Source: Oscarella lobularis
Lineage: Eukaryota > Porifera > Homoscleromorpha > Homosclerophorida > Oscarellidae
DNA: 64,000 bases
Direction: 5' to 3'
Assembly: GCF_947507565.1 (NCBI RefSeq)
Contig: NC_089182.1
Span: 1-64,000, forward strand
Shown here piece after piece: positions 36,476-47,700 of the stretch. Both the position numbers and the translations under genes were made by a program. Each line of letters starts with the position of its first letter. The stretch's first letter is position 1. The notes under the pieces were generated by a model. It had not been told where the DNA came from and did no database searches. It saw only the letters and a program-made list of their open reading frames with translations.

Positions 36476-36820
36476 TAGGGGCAGTTAGCGAGAGTGTTGC
36501 ACGTGTTTAGCTGAAGTGTTGGACCCCTAAAGCTTTGGTGGATGCTTCCTATTTTCTAAATGTCTTTTAGCATCCTAAATGCACCACTGCTTTTCCCTTT
36601 TCTATATTCTTCCCTATCCTAATCATGACGCACGCCCATTCGCCGGAACGGGGTGCGTCATTGCGAGCGTCTCGAAACCTCTAACTACAAAAGTCGCTAA
36701 AAATAGCCGCTCGCCAAACGGAAATGACGTAGCCTAACACGACTTCTCGAACAAAACACACGAACAACACTGAAAGGATTCTCTAAGGGGGGACGATTAT
36801 CGTTTAGACATTAGTCCTAG
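36476..36820. other. Unique spacer at satellite/gene boundary
   Basis: Non-repetitive sequence with no gene recognised. Likely contains the 3' flank of the minus-strand gene that follows. Confidence 0.5.
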
Positions 36821-37361
36821 CTAGCGTTGTGCGTGGATGGAATGCGCTTGGGGGCCCCGGCCTAGGGGATAAACACGCACCCACACAAACATGCACGCGT
36901 ACGCGAGAAACAAACGCGCGCGAGCGAAAAAAAGGAGCTACAAATTCCCCCGCTTACCTTGCGACGTCCTCTTCGCTCCGATGAGCTCTTCGATCTTCGT
37001 TCTACTCGACGGCGCGTCGTGTCGTCTCGCGTTCGCCGCGTCCACGCGCGTGCGAACGATCTGGAAGGAGAATTCGACGCCTGCATAGTGAATAGACGCG
37101 ATTGGCTTACAGTTTCGGCGTTGGAGAGACGCGTGCTTCGTGCGTGCCTCGCGCGCGTTCTCTCGCGTGATCTGCACAAAGGGACGCTGCAATTGCACGC
37201 GAGCACTCTGGCTGAACTTACCGCACTGCGCTGTGTGGCTTCGACGTTCGCCACGTCGTCCAGCCGAATGAGTCCGGACACGCGCTCGCGAGAGAATGAA
37301 ATTTTGTGTGCGATGCGCTCTCGCTTGGTGCGCGAGGCGTCAAAGGGCCGATGACGCGCTG
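36821..37361 (-). CDS. Unrecognised spliced gene, 5' end unresolved
   Basis: Four exons are supported by strong splice signals and consistent phases: 37361-37222 (acceptor CTGCAG, donor GTAAGT), 37186-37111 (TTGCAG, GTAAGC), 37080-36958 (ATGCAG, GTAAGC) and 36861-36821 (CCCTAG, ending TAG). The predicted protein is Arg/Ala-rich and charged, with segments such as RERIAHKISFSRERVSGLIR and ARRHDAPSSRTKIEELIGAK. I do not recognise a family. No ATG occurs in the first exon listed; one possible 5' exon is the ATG at 37609, directly after the LZTFL1 stop, with a donor at about 37590 that would keep the phase, but this is speculative. The gene is the most telomere-proximal one I can support. Antisense open frames here are shadows. 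Confidence 0.5.
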
Positions 37362-37609
37362 CTGCAGCGTAATTAGTGTTTGGCAGCTGCGAACGATTTG
37401 ATTAGATGAGAAAGTAATTTGGACAGTGTTCCGTGTCTGCGGTATTAATTAAGTTCGCCAAATTTGGTGATTTCCGATTACGCCCAGAAAAGAAAATTCG
37501 AATCTTTGTTGCACGTACACTTTTAATTAATAAACGAGTACTACTAATCTAAGCAAGCAGTGCGTCTTCTAAAACGACCAGTCCTAACACACTCGAGTAC
37601 AGATGACAT
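37362..37609. other. Intergenic / possible intron
   Basis: AT-rich between the unrecognised gene and LZTFL1. It either holds the promoter of the former or is its first intron. Nothing else is seen. Confidence 0.4.
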
Positions 37610-39064
37610 CTATAATATTTCGGCATCTGGTTCGTATCTAGAGAAAATGAGATGATGCCAAATCAAAATCACTGAATAATTGATTGAAGATGGATGTAGT
37701 GCTAACTTTTTTAAACGACTTCGAAGATCTTTTAATTGCTCGTTTTTCTTCGTAAGCATTTTTTTCATGTTTGTAAATTGAGCCGTTTCGCCGAGTTTCT
37801 TTTCCAATTCCTAAAATCATTATCCATTTTTTTCACTATTTAGTTCCAAGTATGAAAAATCAAACCTTTTCAGCATTTTCAAGCTTAGCTTTGATAGCCA
37901 ACAATTCGTGTTTGGTTTCTCCCAATTCTTCCCTCAATTTTCCATCGTCTTCACCCCCAGCAGATTTTCCACTTAAAACTGGATTTGCCTTTGATTGTGA
38001 AGAGGTTGTTGGAACAACATCCGATGCTGCTGACTAGAAAACAAGAAAATATCTCATAAAACTATCTTCCAACTGATTTTTTAATTAAATACTGATTTGG
38101 TTTCTTTTGCTTTTAGAGCTGCTTCAGCTTGCACTAATTGACTCTTTAATTTCCCTTTTTCTTCCAAGGCATCATGAGCCTAAAAAAAGAACAAATAATC
38201 ATTGTAGTTCAATAGGAAAGATCTCTTCTTTCCTTACCTTTCCTTCTATCATTCGCATTCGTTCCTTCATTTTTTCATTCTCCTCTTTCAGCCGAGAAAT
38301 TTCCTATACAGATATAGAATCAAAAGAAATCATCACAGTGAGTCTACACTAACCATCTGCAGAAGAGCACTCCCACCAGCCTCATTCAACGGCTCCAATT
38401 TCGTCTTGGCTGCCGGAAGAGTCTACGTACATAATACATTATTCTATTCTATAGTTGTCTGCCCCCCTCCTTGTGGTGCAACCTTTGAAGCTGTTGCAGA
38501 TCCTAATCCAGAAGAAGCAAACTGTTTCTCTTCAAATCGAGCAATTTCCTCAATCAATTCCCTTCGAAATAAATCACAAATACGAAAAATTGACTTTTCA
38601 TCGTCTTCTTACTGATTGTCGAGCTCAGAAACGTCAGCACTCAACTTCAGATGCCATTTCTCCGCCTGTCGAAAAACTTGACGTAGCAGAAGAACGTTCG
38701 TATGCGTCGTATGAATCAGTTCCGATTCGACGTCGCCCTTGACAACGGCGCAAAGACCGAATAACATGTCCCGTAGTTCTTCGGCTGTAAACGTCTCCTC
38801 CGTCAATCTAGACGAGACGAAAACGCGTAGAATGCACGTTATAGACATCTATTGCACGTACCTGCTTTCTTTTAAATCGTCGAACGCCGAATCGACGGTT
38901 TTGATGCGCTGTGCGCGCTTAAAACGCGCGAAGCGAAGATATTTGACGATGGCTTCCGTGTGGTGCTCATTTAGACCCACTTCGGAAGTCTATGAACGAG
39001 ATAGGCCACGTATAGACTGCTGCGCGTGATAACCTAATCGCCTAATAACAGTGCGCGTGCTCAT
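37610..39064 (-). CDS. LZTFL1: Leucine zipper transcription factor-like 1
   Basis: LZTFL1 is a coiled-coil protein that binds the BBSome and regulates ciliary membrane-protein traffic. Conserved blocks in order: GLNEHHTEAIVKYLRFARFK (exon 2, 38989-38862), TEETFTAEELRDMLFGLCAV then VESELIHTTHTNVLLLRQVF (exon 3, 38807-38613), several middle coiled-coil exons (about 38550-37850), and the C-terminal NMKKMLTKKNEQLKDLRSRL followed after an intron by YEPDAEIL and stop at 37610. These match the vertebrate protein from its N-terminus to its YEPED-type end. The start chosen is the ATG at 39064 with a 15-base first exon joined to ACTTCC at 38989; this first exon is less certain. The gene is head to head with the fucosyltransferase gene. 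Confidence 0.9.
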
Positions 39065-39084
39065 CGATTTAGTTGTTGTTCAGT
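39065..39084. promoter_or_regulatory. Putative bidirectional promoter, 20 bases between ATGs
   Basis: Only 20 bases separate the LZTFL1 start (39064, minus) from the fucosyltransferase start (39085, plus). The true regulatory region must overlap coding or first-intron sequence of one or both genes, or one gene has a further upstream exon. No TATA box is visible. Confidence 0.4.
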
Positions 39085-40345
39085 ATGCGATCGAAGGGAC
39101 GTTTACGCTTCCTTTGCTTCGTCTTCACATTGGGGGTCTTCCTCTTATCGGTATACAGCATTTGGAGGAAGAAAACGTTGGTGAGAGCGAATGAGAAAGA
39201 CACGGAGGCGAAGGCGACAAACGATCATGATCCCAAACGACGTGACGAACGAATTGTTAGGATGTCAAATGAGGAGGTAAAAGTTAGAAGCGAGCAGTCC
39301 GTTAGCATATTCATTCACGACTATCGATCTATGAAGTACATTTACGATAATTCTCCTCAACGATGGGAAGAAACGGCGGCGTCCGCTTGCACAAACGCTC
39401 TCCTCCTCCGAGGATTGACTATTAAGTGTCGTATGACGCACAAAGAGGAAGAGAAAGCTACAGCGGACGGAATTCTTTTGAATCGTTTTGTACCTCTTCG
39501 ATATCGCGATCAGTTGAAGAGATATCACGATCGACAAGTCTTGTTTGTGCTCAATATGGAAGGAGAAAAGGAAAAGGAATGGAGTGATCCACAATTGACG
39601 AACATGTGGGATTTCAAAATTGGATACAGGTTAGCCTTAGCCCTTAGGGAAGGCGTCATCATGTAGATATATACTATTCTCATTGTCTTTGACATTTAGA
39701 CTTGACAGTGATCTTCCTCTTTTATACGGATGCGGCGATTTTGATGGAATAGACATTGTCGGCTCTTTGCTTCGCAAATATGACGCTGGGGAGATTGTTC
39801 CACCCAAACATCGAACTGGTCTTGTAGCAATGATATCAAACTGTCAGAAAGTTGCTAATAATCGACTCACCGTTCTCAAAGCATTTATGAATGCATCCAA
39901 AGTCAAAGTTTTCTCCTATGGCCACTGTGAAAACAATATGAAGACGCAACAAACGCGTTTCAATAATCCCAATTGGCATTCCATGAAATTAGAAATATTT
40001 CAACAACACAAATTTGGCATGGCATACGAGAGCAAAAATATCGATCAATACGTAACGGAAAAGATCTATAGTTGCCTCGCAACGGGCGTCATTCCCATCT
40101 ATCACGGTGCATCAGACGTTCATCTCTTTGTTCCAAAACGATCTTACATTGATGCATCCAAATTTGGCTCCGTTCAAGAGCTAATTGCTCACGTAGAAAA
40201 AGTGGATAATGACCCACAACTGTACGCTTCCTATTTTCAATGGGACGTCACTAATTTGAGGCTGTTGCATAGAAACTATTGCTACGCACCCGTCCATTGT
40301 CGTTGGTGCGAGAGAGTCGCTCAAATTAGAGATAATAAACAATAG
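39085..40345 (+). CDS. GT10-family fucosyltransferase, type II membrane protein
   Basis: Transfers fucose from GDP-fucose to glycan acceptors, normally in the Golgi lumen. Two exons, 39085-39629 and 39700-40345, joined in phase across a 70-base GT-AG intron to give 396 residues. Residues about 8-24 (LRFLCFVFTLGVFLLSVYS) form a signal-anchor. The join restores the donor-site motif GYRLDSDLPLLYG, equivalent to the YRxDSD motif of alpha-1,3-fucosyltransferases. The C-terminal half carries FGMAYESKNIDQYVTEKIY and GVIPIYHGASDV, matching the GT10 (E/S)NxxxDYVTEK and G-PV-G motifs. Subtype and acceptor cannot be told. It is tail to tail with GMPPA, with 67 bases between stops; GMPPA concerns GDP-mannose, the precursor of GDP-fucose, but co-regulation is not implied by this arrangement. 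Confidence 0.9.
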
Positions 40346-40412
40346 AACGTTTGAAGAAGAGAACAGACATTTTTATTTCATGTAGCATGTAGAAAAAGAA
40401 AAGAAATCACAT

Positions 40413-42223
40413 CTACAAAATGATCTGGTTCTTGTAACTGTACGAAAGTTCTTTGTGAGGCAGTACAATGGAATTGAGGATAATCATCTCGTTGCTCACC
40501 GTCACATCTTTACCTACAGTGTATTGTATAGATAGATAAGGGCTCAATGAATGGCATTCATTATCATATGATACCCAAAATGGTAATGGCAGGATTGAGA
40601 CGACCGTCTTCATTAAAGACGGAATCGCTTGCAATTTGAGCGAGAGGATCATTGGGATTTGGATCGCACGGAGAACCCTCCACTCTTGCCCATTGTCCCA
40701 CTTTGCTGTTCCAGCCAATAATGCTGTGAAGGATGCAACAGTGTTCCTAAAATTCATTCATTCATACTGTACACGTGCCTGGCTGACAGATCGTTAGCAA
40801 CAACTTACGTCAAGAACGGCACCGTCAAGAACAATTGATTCCTTTACTCTTGCTCCAGCTCCCACTTTCACTCCTGCTCCAATATAGACGTTGGGTCCCA
40901 GCTGAATAACTCGTTTATTTTATTTATTTATTTATTTATTAACTAATGAACTGAATTTAGATACCTTTGCAGTTGGATCAACTTCAGCTGTTTCGTGAAT
41001 TCTGACGTCACCAAGGATATTTGGTTCAGATGAACTCTCCAAAAGATCGGGACAATCTCTTTGGAATTTCCCCAGGTAAAGCCTATTGGCGTAAATAGTT
41101 GAACTAGTATAGAAATCAGGGTTAGAGAGAGAAAAGAACTTTTTTTCTTTCTTCTTCTTCTTCTCTACCTGGCCGTTTTAATTTGAGACCAAAAACAATT
41201 GGTTTTATAGACAAAGACTTGACCCGTTCGACTGCCTGAGAGTTTCATTAGAACATCTTGTTCTAATCGAATACTGTCCCTTTTGCATGTTTCTTCCAAA
41301 CTAATAACAACGAATGAATGCCCAGCCGGCCTCTTTCCTTATTAATTAATTAAAGAGTTACCTTAGAGCATAGTTTGCCTCAAAAACTTCTCTCATGCAG
41401 TCGAATACTTTTGGTGAAAAGATATAGACTCCCGTATTGATGACATTGCTAACAAAAGTCTCCGGCTTCTCGACATAGTGTAAAACCTTTGAACAATCAT
41501 GTACATCATTTTATTATTATTATTATTATTATTCTACAGTACCTCATGAGTATCTGTGTCTTCAACTATACATCCATAATTGAGAGCTTGCTTTCGATTT
41601 GCTTCTGTTCCCAGGATTGTGATTGTCGCATTGGACGCTTTTTCTTGACGAAATTTCAACATTTCTTTCAGAGGAAAATCGCAGCAGACATCACAATTCA
41701 TCACAAAGAAACAATCAGGTGCAGAACCACTCAAAATATGATCGCGAAAATGATACAATCCGCCACCAGTCCCAAGACTTTCATATTCTTGAAGATATCT
41801 AGTTCATAAATTAATTAATTGATTAATTAATTAATTAATGATAGACCCCACCCACCCACCCATGTTATTGTACCTAATAGGGACGTTGTATTTCTTTTTT
41901 GCCAGCTGAAGAAATCGACGCAAAGGCTCGCAATTGTTAAAATATCCAATAAGGATTATTTCACGCATTTCTGGCACCTAGACGCGCGCGCGGCGAGTCA
42001 TTTCTACTACTATTCTATTCGTTTTTGAGCTCCCCTACTTGAATGCACGCCTCAATATGATGTTCTATCATTGGTTGACCACCAACAGGAAACAATGGTT
42101 TCGGAATTTCCAGCGAAAGCGGTCGAAATCGCGTGCCTAGTACCAACCAAATGCATTCGATTGCAACATCAAATAACACATTCGACCTTTTTGCGGTCCA
42201 CCGATCAATATAACGGCTTTCAT
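40413..42223 (-). CDS. GMPPA: Mannose-1-phosphate guanyltransferase alpha (GMPPA)
   Basis: GMPPA is the regulatory, allosteric subunit that senses GDP-mannose and restrains catalytic GMPPB in the cytosol. Exon 1 begins ATG at 42223 and encodes [12 protein letters not shown]; a short intron then restores the nucleotidyltransferase signature [20 protein letters not shown]. Following blocks: [46 protein letters not shown] (41758-41534), then left-handed beta-helix text ([20 protein letters not shown] near 40880), the GMPPA-specific insertion [20 protein letters not shown] (near 40670), and the C-terminus [20 protein letters not shown] with stop at 40413. The DPNPNDP insertion separates it from GMPPB. 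Several introns of 50-100 bases contain AT or TTTA repeats. Confidence 0.95.
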
Positions 42224-42389
42224 AGCGAAGATCTTGGGGCGTCGTCGTCTTGATGCACGTGACGTCACAGGCTAGGCAACGCGCGCTCTTCGTTTCGCGA
42301 AGAAAAATGTTTTTGAAACGCAACAGCTTTATTTTTTCAAACAATCGCCCGCCCATACGTAAAATAGTCTACGTATCGAACTTAGGGTT

Positions 42390-42975
42390 CTACTTGCCTC
42401 CAGTGGTTCCCCCACTGGGGCCCCCTCCGCCAACTCTTGGTGGTCCGCCGCCGCCGCCGCCGCCGCCACCACCTGACTGACCACCTGACTGACCACCTTC
42501 CGGCTAAAATGACTCGAAATAATAAGTTTCGCAAATTGAAAGTAGAGAATTTCTTACTCTATTTCGGAATCGTGGAGGAGGCGTGCGATCTTTACGAGCT
42601 TCTCGCGATCGATTTCTTACCACTTTGCTATGAATTGCACAACTAACGCAGTATTGAAGCTTGTGATATAACTTGGGCAATGCATAATCTACGAAATAAG
42701 TTCGAAAACGTCTCGTTTCCTACAAGGGGGCCTCACTTTCGAAAACGCTTGCTTCGGCCATGTCTCGTACAGCGGCCGCTTCGACAATGTTTCGTATGAC
42801 AAATTTCTTCACTGCTTTATCCTTGGGCGTGCATCTGCCGCAATTCGTGCATCGAATCGGATTCACGTGGCCACGTCCCTTCTTCGAACGTCCTCCGTTG
42901 CGTCGTTTCTTCGTCTACGAAACATTTCCAACGTTCTACGGTTAGCGACGTGTATCGACGAACTAAACGTACCAT
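42390..42975 (-). CDS. RPS26: 40S ribosomal protein S26 with glycine-rich tail
   Basis: RPS26 is a small-subunit ribosomal protein located near the mRNA exit. Four exons fit in phase: 42975-42973 (only the ATG, then GTACGT), 42914-42737, 42688-42558 and 42503-42390, giving 141 residues. Key text: [20 protein letters not shown], zinc ligands in [20 protein letters not shown] and [12 protein letters not shown], and the [17 protein letters not shown] block. Canonical proteins end soon after this block at about 115 residues. Here a fourth exon adds about 37 residues, [12 protein letters not shown], a glycine run, [17 protein letters not shown], encoded partly by a GGC repeat. The single-codon first exon is a common arrangement in ribosomal protein genes. 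Confidence 0.93.
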
Positions 42976-43117
42976 TGTATGAAGACAGTTCTTCGGCCGT
43001 AGCGCATGTACAGTCGGGACAATCGAAATCCCAGTAACGTAAACTGATTATAGAGGAGCCCCGTATTAGTTGTTACGGTTTCTGGCCGCGTCTCCTTCTA
43101 AACGCCGGCGGTTTGGG
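42976..43117. promoter_or_regulatory. Shared upstream region of RPS26 and a small plus-strand gene
   Basis: A 142-base gap separates two divergently oriented start codons, so both promoters must lie here or overlap the first exons. No TATA box or clear pyrimidine tract is obvious. Confidence 0.4.
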
Positions 43118-43667
43118 ATGGACGACGAATCGTCGGCGGCGGCGGTGACGGAAGAGCAGCGTCGAATTGGCGAAGGCCAAGTTCTCTTTACAGGCCCCGA
43201 TGGCGTTGGAGATTTTCGCGTAAACGTCATCGATCCACGTTTCGTTGGAATTGGAACAATGTCTTCGGAAGGGACAAGTGACGTCAATTATTTGTGCAGA
43301 TCAGCTCCGGATAGTTCACCTCCTCCATTGAAGGGAAATTGTGTTGGCGACGTCGGATGGGGATTGAAAAATCTCACAGATGATTCTCTACTAAAAACGG
43401 GTCATCAAATATCGGTGAATAATGCGATGATGACGTCATAATCAATAATTAATTAAAATTATTGAGTAGAGAGGAGAATTTCGACAAGCAGTCGAAGATC
43501 GACACACTCATCTCTATCAAAACCCCTGGTACAGTAGATGATACTAAATGGCCAATTAATTGTCTATTACAACTCCTAATAATAGCTCTTTAGGTGTCCA
43601 TCGCCTTGGGAGAAGAAAGAGGGAGAGGAAAAGTCGCTTCTTGAAGCTCCTTCAAAGTAAGAACTAG
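43118..43667 (+). CDS. Small unrecognised protein, 3 exons
   Basis: ATG at 43118. Exons 43118-43414, 43474-43528 and 43594-43667 join in phase through introns of 59 and 65 bases (GTGAAT...GAGAG and GTACAG...TTTAG) to give 141 residues. The N-terminus is acidic and polar (MDDESSAAAVTEEQRRIGEG), the middle contains DFRVNVIDPRFVGIGTMSSE, and the C-terminus is strongly basic (KTPGVHRLGRRKRERKSRFL), suggesting nucleic-acid or nuclear association. I do not recognise a family. If intron 1 is retained, the first exon alone ends at a stop at 43441 giving 107 residues; the perfect phase through all three exons favours the spliced form. Confidence 0.6.
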
Positions 43668-43934
43668 GGTTACATGTACCGGTATACATGTATCATTAAA
43701 AAAATAGGACGTCGTCGACGTCGACCGTTGACAATCAAAAAGCGCCGTAAAAAACCTGAGTTACTGTATTTTGTCTTCGTTTATTTTTGTACGAACAAAC
43801 GAACTACTTGTCATCGCATCGCGATTGCATATTTGGCATTCGAATCACGTGCTATCTTTTGCACTACACTCCCGCCCGCCTCCCGCCCCTCTCTCTCTCT
43901 CTCTCGCCCCCCTCTGGAGCCCCCTCTGGACCGC
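43668..43934. promoter_or_regulatory. Presumed promoter / 5' UTR of the channel gene
   Basis: Non-coding, with a CT-repeat (about 43890-43908) and a CCCGCC-rich stretch just before the ATG at 43935. No defined element is recognised. Confidence 0.4.
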
Positions 43935-44689
43935 ATGGCATCCGCTCCCGATGCCCAAGTTCATCCCGTTCATTACGGGGATACAATCAGTCTCTATTGC
44001 GATGACGGACCCGGTTTCGTGTACACGCAAGTGACGAGGTAAGTGTAGATGCTCGATCGATCTCGATCGCGATCGCGAACGCGCCTTCTCCATTTTTCCT
44101 CATCTTAGTTCGGCTCACGTTTCCGTCGCCGTAAGCGTGCAGCGTGATCGCGATATGAAAAATCCAGCCGCCGTCCACGAAACGAATCCCGGTCTCAAAA
44201 ACGTTCACGGTCAGTAAAAAAGTGGGGGCGGGGACCCCTGGGGTCATGGGAGAGGCGCGAGACAGCAGTCGCAACTACAGTACAAGTACATGTTACTATA
44301 TAAGTGTGAATGAGTGAATAAGTGCGTGAGCGTGAGGAGAGGGAGAAAGGGGAAGTCTAATTGCTAATGACAACTCGGAGGAACGCCTTGATAGATAGAT
44401 AGACAGATAGAGATATATGAGATTGTCGATGGGACGGAGTTGTTCGCGAGCGAGACGCTTGCAATGGCTCTTGCACACGTGCTAGTGGTGGGGGCCCGGG
44501 GGCCCGGGGTCGGCTCATTCGTTGGGCGTTGTCCAGCGACCCTTTGAGAGGTCACATTAGCATTTTTCTAAATTTAGTGGTAACCTTTCAAATTCTCTAC
44601 CCGAACAAGTTCAAAGCGCAAAAACGCCTACTAAAGATGAAGGAGAAGATGAAGGAAAAATACGGGTTTGTATAGTAGCTTCGTTGCCA

Positions 44690-44720
<31 letters not shown>

Positions 44721-47700
44721 ACTTGACCTTTGATCTATCTTGTGCAGATCAGCGCCCAAGAGTCATCTGACCTCGAGAGAGTTAGAGGAGCTCGTTCAAG
44801 CGGAAGTACGACAGCAGGATGGTTTATCAAAATGACTATAAATTAATTAATTAATTTTAATCATAGAAAAAGTATGTAGCCGAGAAGGACGACAATGAAC
44901 AAGAGCAAAATCGACAGAGAGGACGTCACTTGGAATATGGACAAGTAGTGGAGGTGAAGAGTGAAATAGAACGTCTGTCTAGAATAATTTTGAATTGCAT
45001 CCTTCTTTCTTTCTTTGCAGTTGCTACACACGTACACCAATCAATTTCTTTCAGTCAGTACCACTGCTACGTCGCAATTGGAACCAAGCAACATGCAGGC
45101 ATGTTAATGACGTCATCCTCCTCCTCCAATCAATCTCTCTCTCTTTCTTTTAGATGAAACTGAGCTCGTTTGGAATCAAACAGTCTCGTTTCAAAGTGCT
45201 ACCTCGATACAAAGTCAGATCTATTGGTGACAAAGTGAGATCTTTGAAGGGGTTATAGGGTTACCTTGTAATAATTCAATAACTAATTAAGGTGATGATT
45301 GGTGATCAAGTTCAACTGGAAAGTGTCAAATCAGAAGGACAATTTCTTCACTGCAGTCGTTTTCTGTACAGAGACAAGAAATCAATTGAGGGTCCAATAT
45401 CAACGGAAGAAGGAAGGTTTGTTCATTTGTTTCTACAAAATAATAAAGTGTTAGACGCGACGTCGTCACAGCAAAGAGCTCAACTTGTCAGCTACTCAAT
45501 CAGCGCTGACAATTATGTCCCATTATTCTCCACAAAAAGACAATCCTTCCAATGCTGTCAAGGTACGTACGTCTTGTCTATTCCCCCGCCTTCTACTCTA
45601 ATAGCCTCGTTCAATTCTATAGGCTGGCAGTATTATTCGATTATTTCATCGTGAAGTCGAAGCTTATCTTGTAGCCGAAGGCAGTTTTATTGAAGCAGAG
45701 CCTGTTGAAAACGGTACTAGAGACAAGGCATGGGGGCCAAACGATTTGAATCGTCTTCCTTTTAGTTCATTTGAGACTTCGTCCCGCCGATCAAGATCGT
45801 CCAAGAAGTTTGTTTCCGTCAACGAGTGCCATAACCTATTGGCAAATTGAGCTTGAAAAATCGTCAGTCACAGGTGAGGAGGAGTCACTCAGTTGCCTTT
45901 ATTCATTAATTAAATTACTGTTTTACAGGTGAAATAATCAAATGGGAACAAAGATGTCGTCTTCGACACGTGTGCACTCGCAAATATCTTTGTCTGACGA
46001 AAGAAGAGAATAGCGTGACTCCTGTCACATCAATTGATGTTCATTACACGGTATAAATTAATTAATTTTAATTAATTAATAAATTAAAGGGCACATTCAT
46101 TAAGAACAAATTTTCTTTTTGTAGCTCAGTTTGACTGATGATCCTGGACTTTCGACCGTCTTTCGTCTTTTTTCCGTTATTCAGGCAAAGCAGACAGTTG
46201 CACGTATTAACTCGCTCACTCGCTCGCTCGTATTGCGCGGAATAGGAAGTGAATGCCGTTTGCTACGACACATACTGTCGCATTGAACATCCCCAGAGCA
46301 AACAGTGGCTCCACGCACTCACAGGTAACAGATCATGTAGCACACACATTCGCGCGCGCAATCTCATCGCGACTGCTCTGGGCTCTTAGATGACTACGAA
46401 AAAGAATCGATGAAAGCGACGGAAAAAGGCAAAACGAGTATGGAACAATTGGAATGGGACGGTGCAAAATTGAAACAGGTTAACATAACTTGTTGTTATT
46501 TTTTTATTGACCCGCCGTTCCCCTCAGATTGGCTCTTCTGACGTCATGAACTACGATGACGCCTTCACCATTCAAGAAGTGGAAAAGGAGCACGTGGACA
46601 TTCTCAATCACACGGCCGGAATGATTCCCGTCATCCGCCAATACATCAAAGATGTGAGACGAACGACAAACGATGATCATCACTCACTGTCATATTATTC
46701 CTTTGTTTGTAGAGAGAAGAAGGGCGTCGAGCTCTCACTCGAAAAACAGCGTCAAGACTTGACAAGGTTTCACTTGCTTTCTCCCATATATATCTATCTA
46801 TATATCTATATATCTATCTACAAACGGCACTTGTTTTCTTCTTGCTGCTGCAGGGTTTGCGCGAACTTGGAGCCTTTCAAATTGAGAAAGGAGAACCTGT
46901 AAAGGCGCGACAAAAATTGCTTAGAAATCTTCGAGTGAGAGAATGAACACATGATGCACGCTTTTCTAAATCTCACCTTACCTTACGTTACGTTAGATCA
47001 TTGATTTGCTCGTCGAATTGCTCAAACTTCCTCGTGCCAAGCAGGAAAAAGAGTACACTAGTCATATGCTAAGTATTTGAGATTTGTTATTTCTTTATGT
47101 AGATATCAGAATCACGTGCTCGTCTGCCAAGCAGCCTATCACGTCTTGGAGCAATACTTAGTAGGAAACAGTCGCAAAAATGAACTCTACGTCGCCAAGT
47201 ACATTCCGTTTTTTCAAGGCCAGGTACATCCCCTCGCCTTTCCACACAGGAAATGTTCTATCTTCCTTCGTCTTTTAGATTGGCCAAGGCTTGAAAGCTG
47301 AGACGATGGTTATGGAATTGGTGCGCGACAACAGGTACTGTACTATATAGGGGGCTACTAGAACTTTCTTCTTATGTCTTCTCCTGGAAATAGAAAAATT
47401 GTTGATCGTGTTGAAGAATCGCAAATAGATCGCTTTGTGAATTTCCTAACCGAAAGCAGGGTACGAAAATTGAATTGGGCTCGTTTGAAAAATGATTGTC
47501 CTCTTAGGATTATCGTTTCCTCGACTTTCTCGGCGTTTTGTGCGTTTGTGACGGAATAGCAATTCCAACAAACCAAAGTGAGTCGACTACATATAGTTGG
47601 TTCGTTGTTTTATTCTTATCTTCATTATCAGATTACGTGACGAAAAAACTCCTCCAAGAAAACCAAGTAAATCATATACTAACTGTATGTAGTATCCTTC

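Noticed and set aside
36959-37354. 131-codon plus-strand frame
   Set aside because: The minus strand has three matched introns with consensus splice sites and consistent phase over the same DNA; the plus frame has none.
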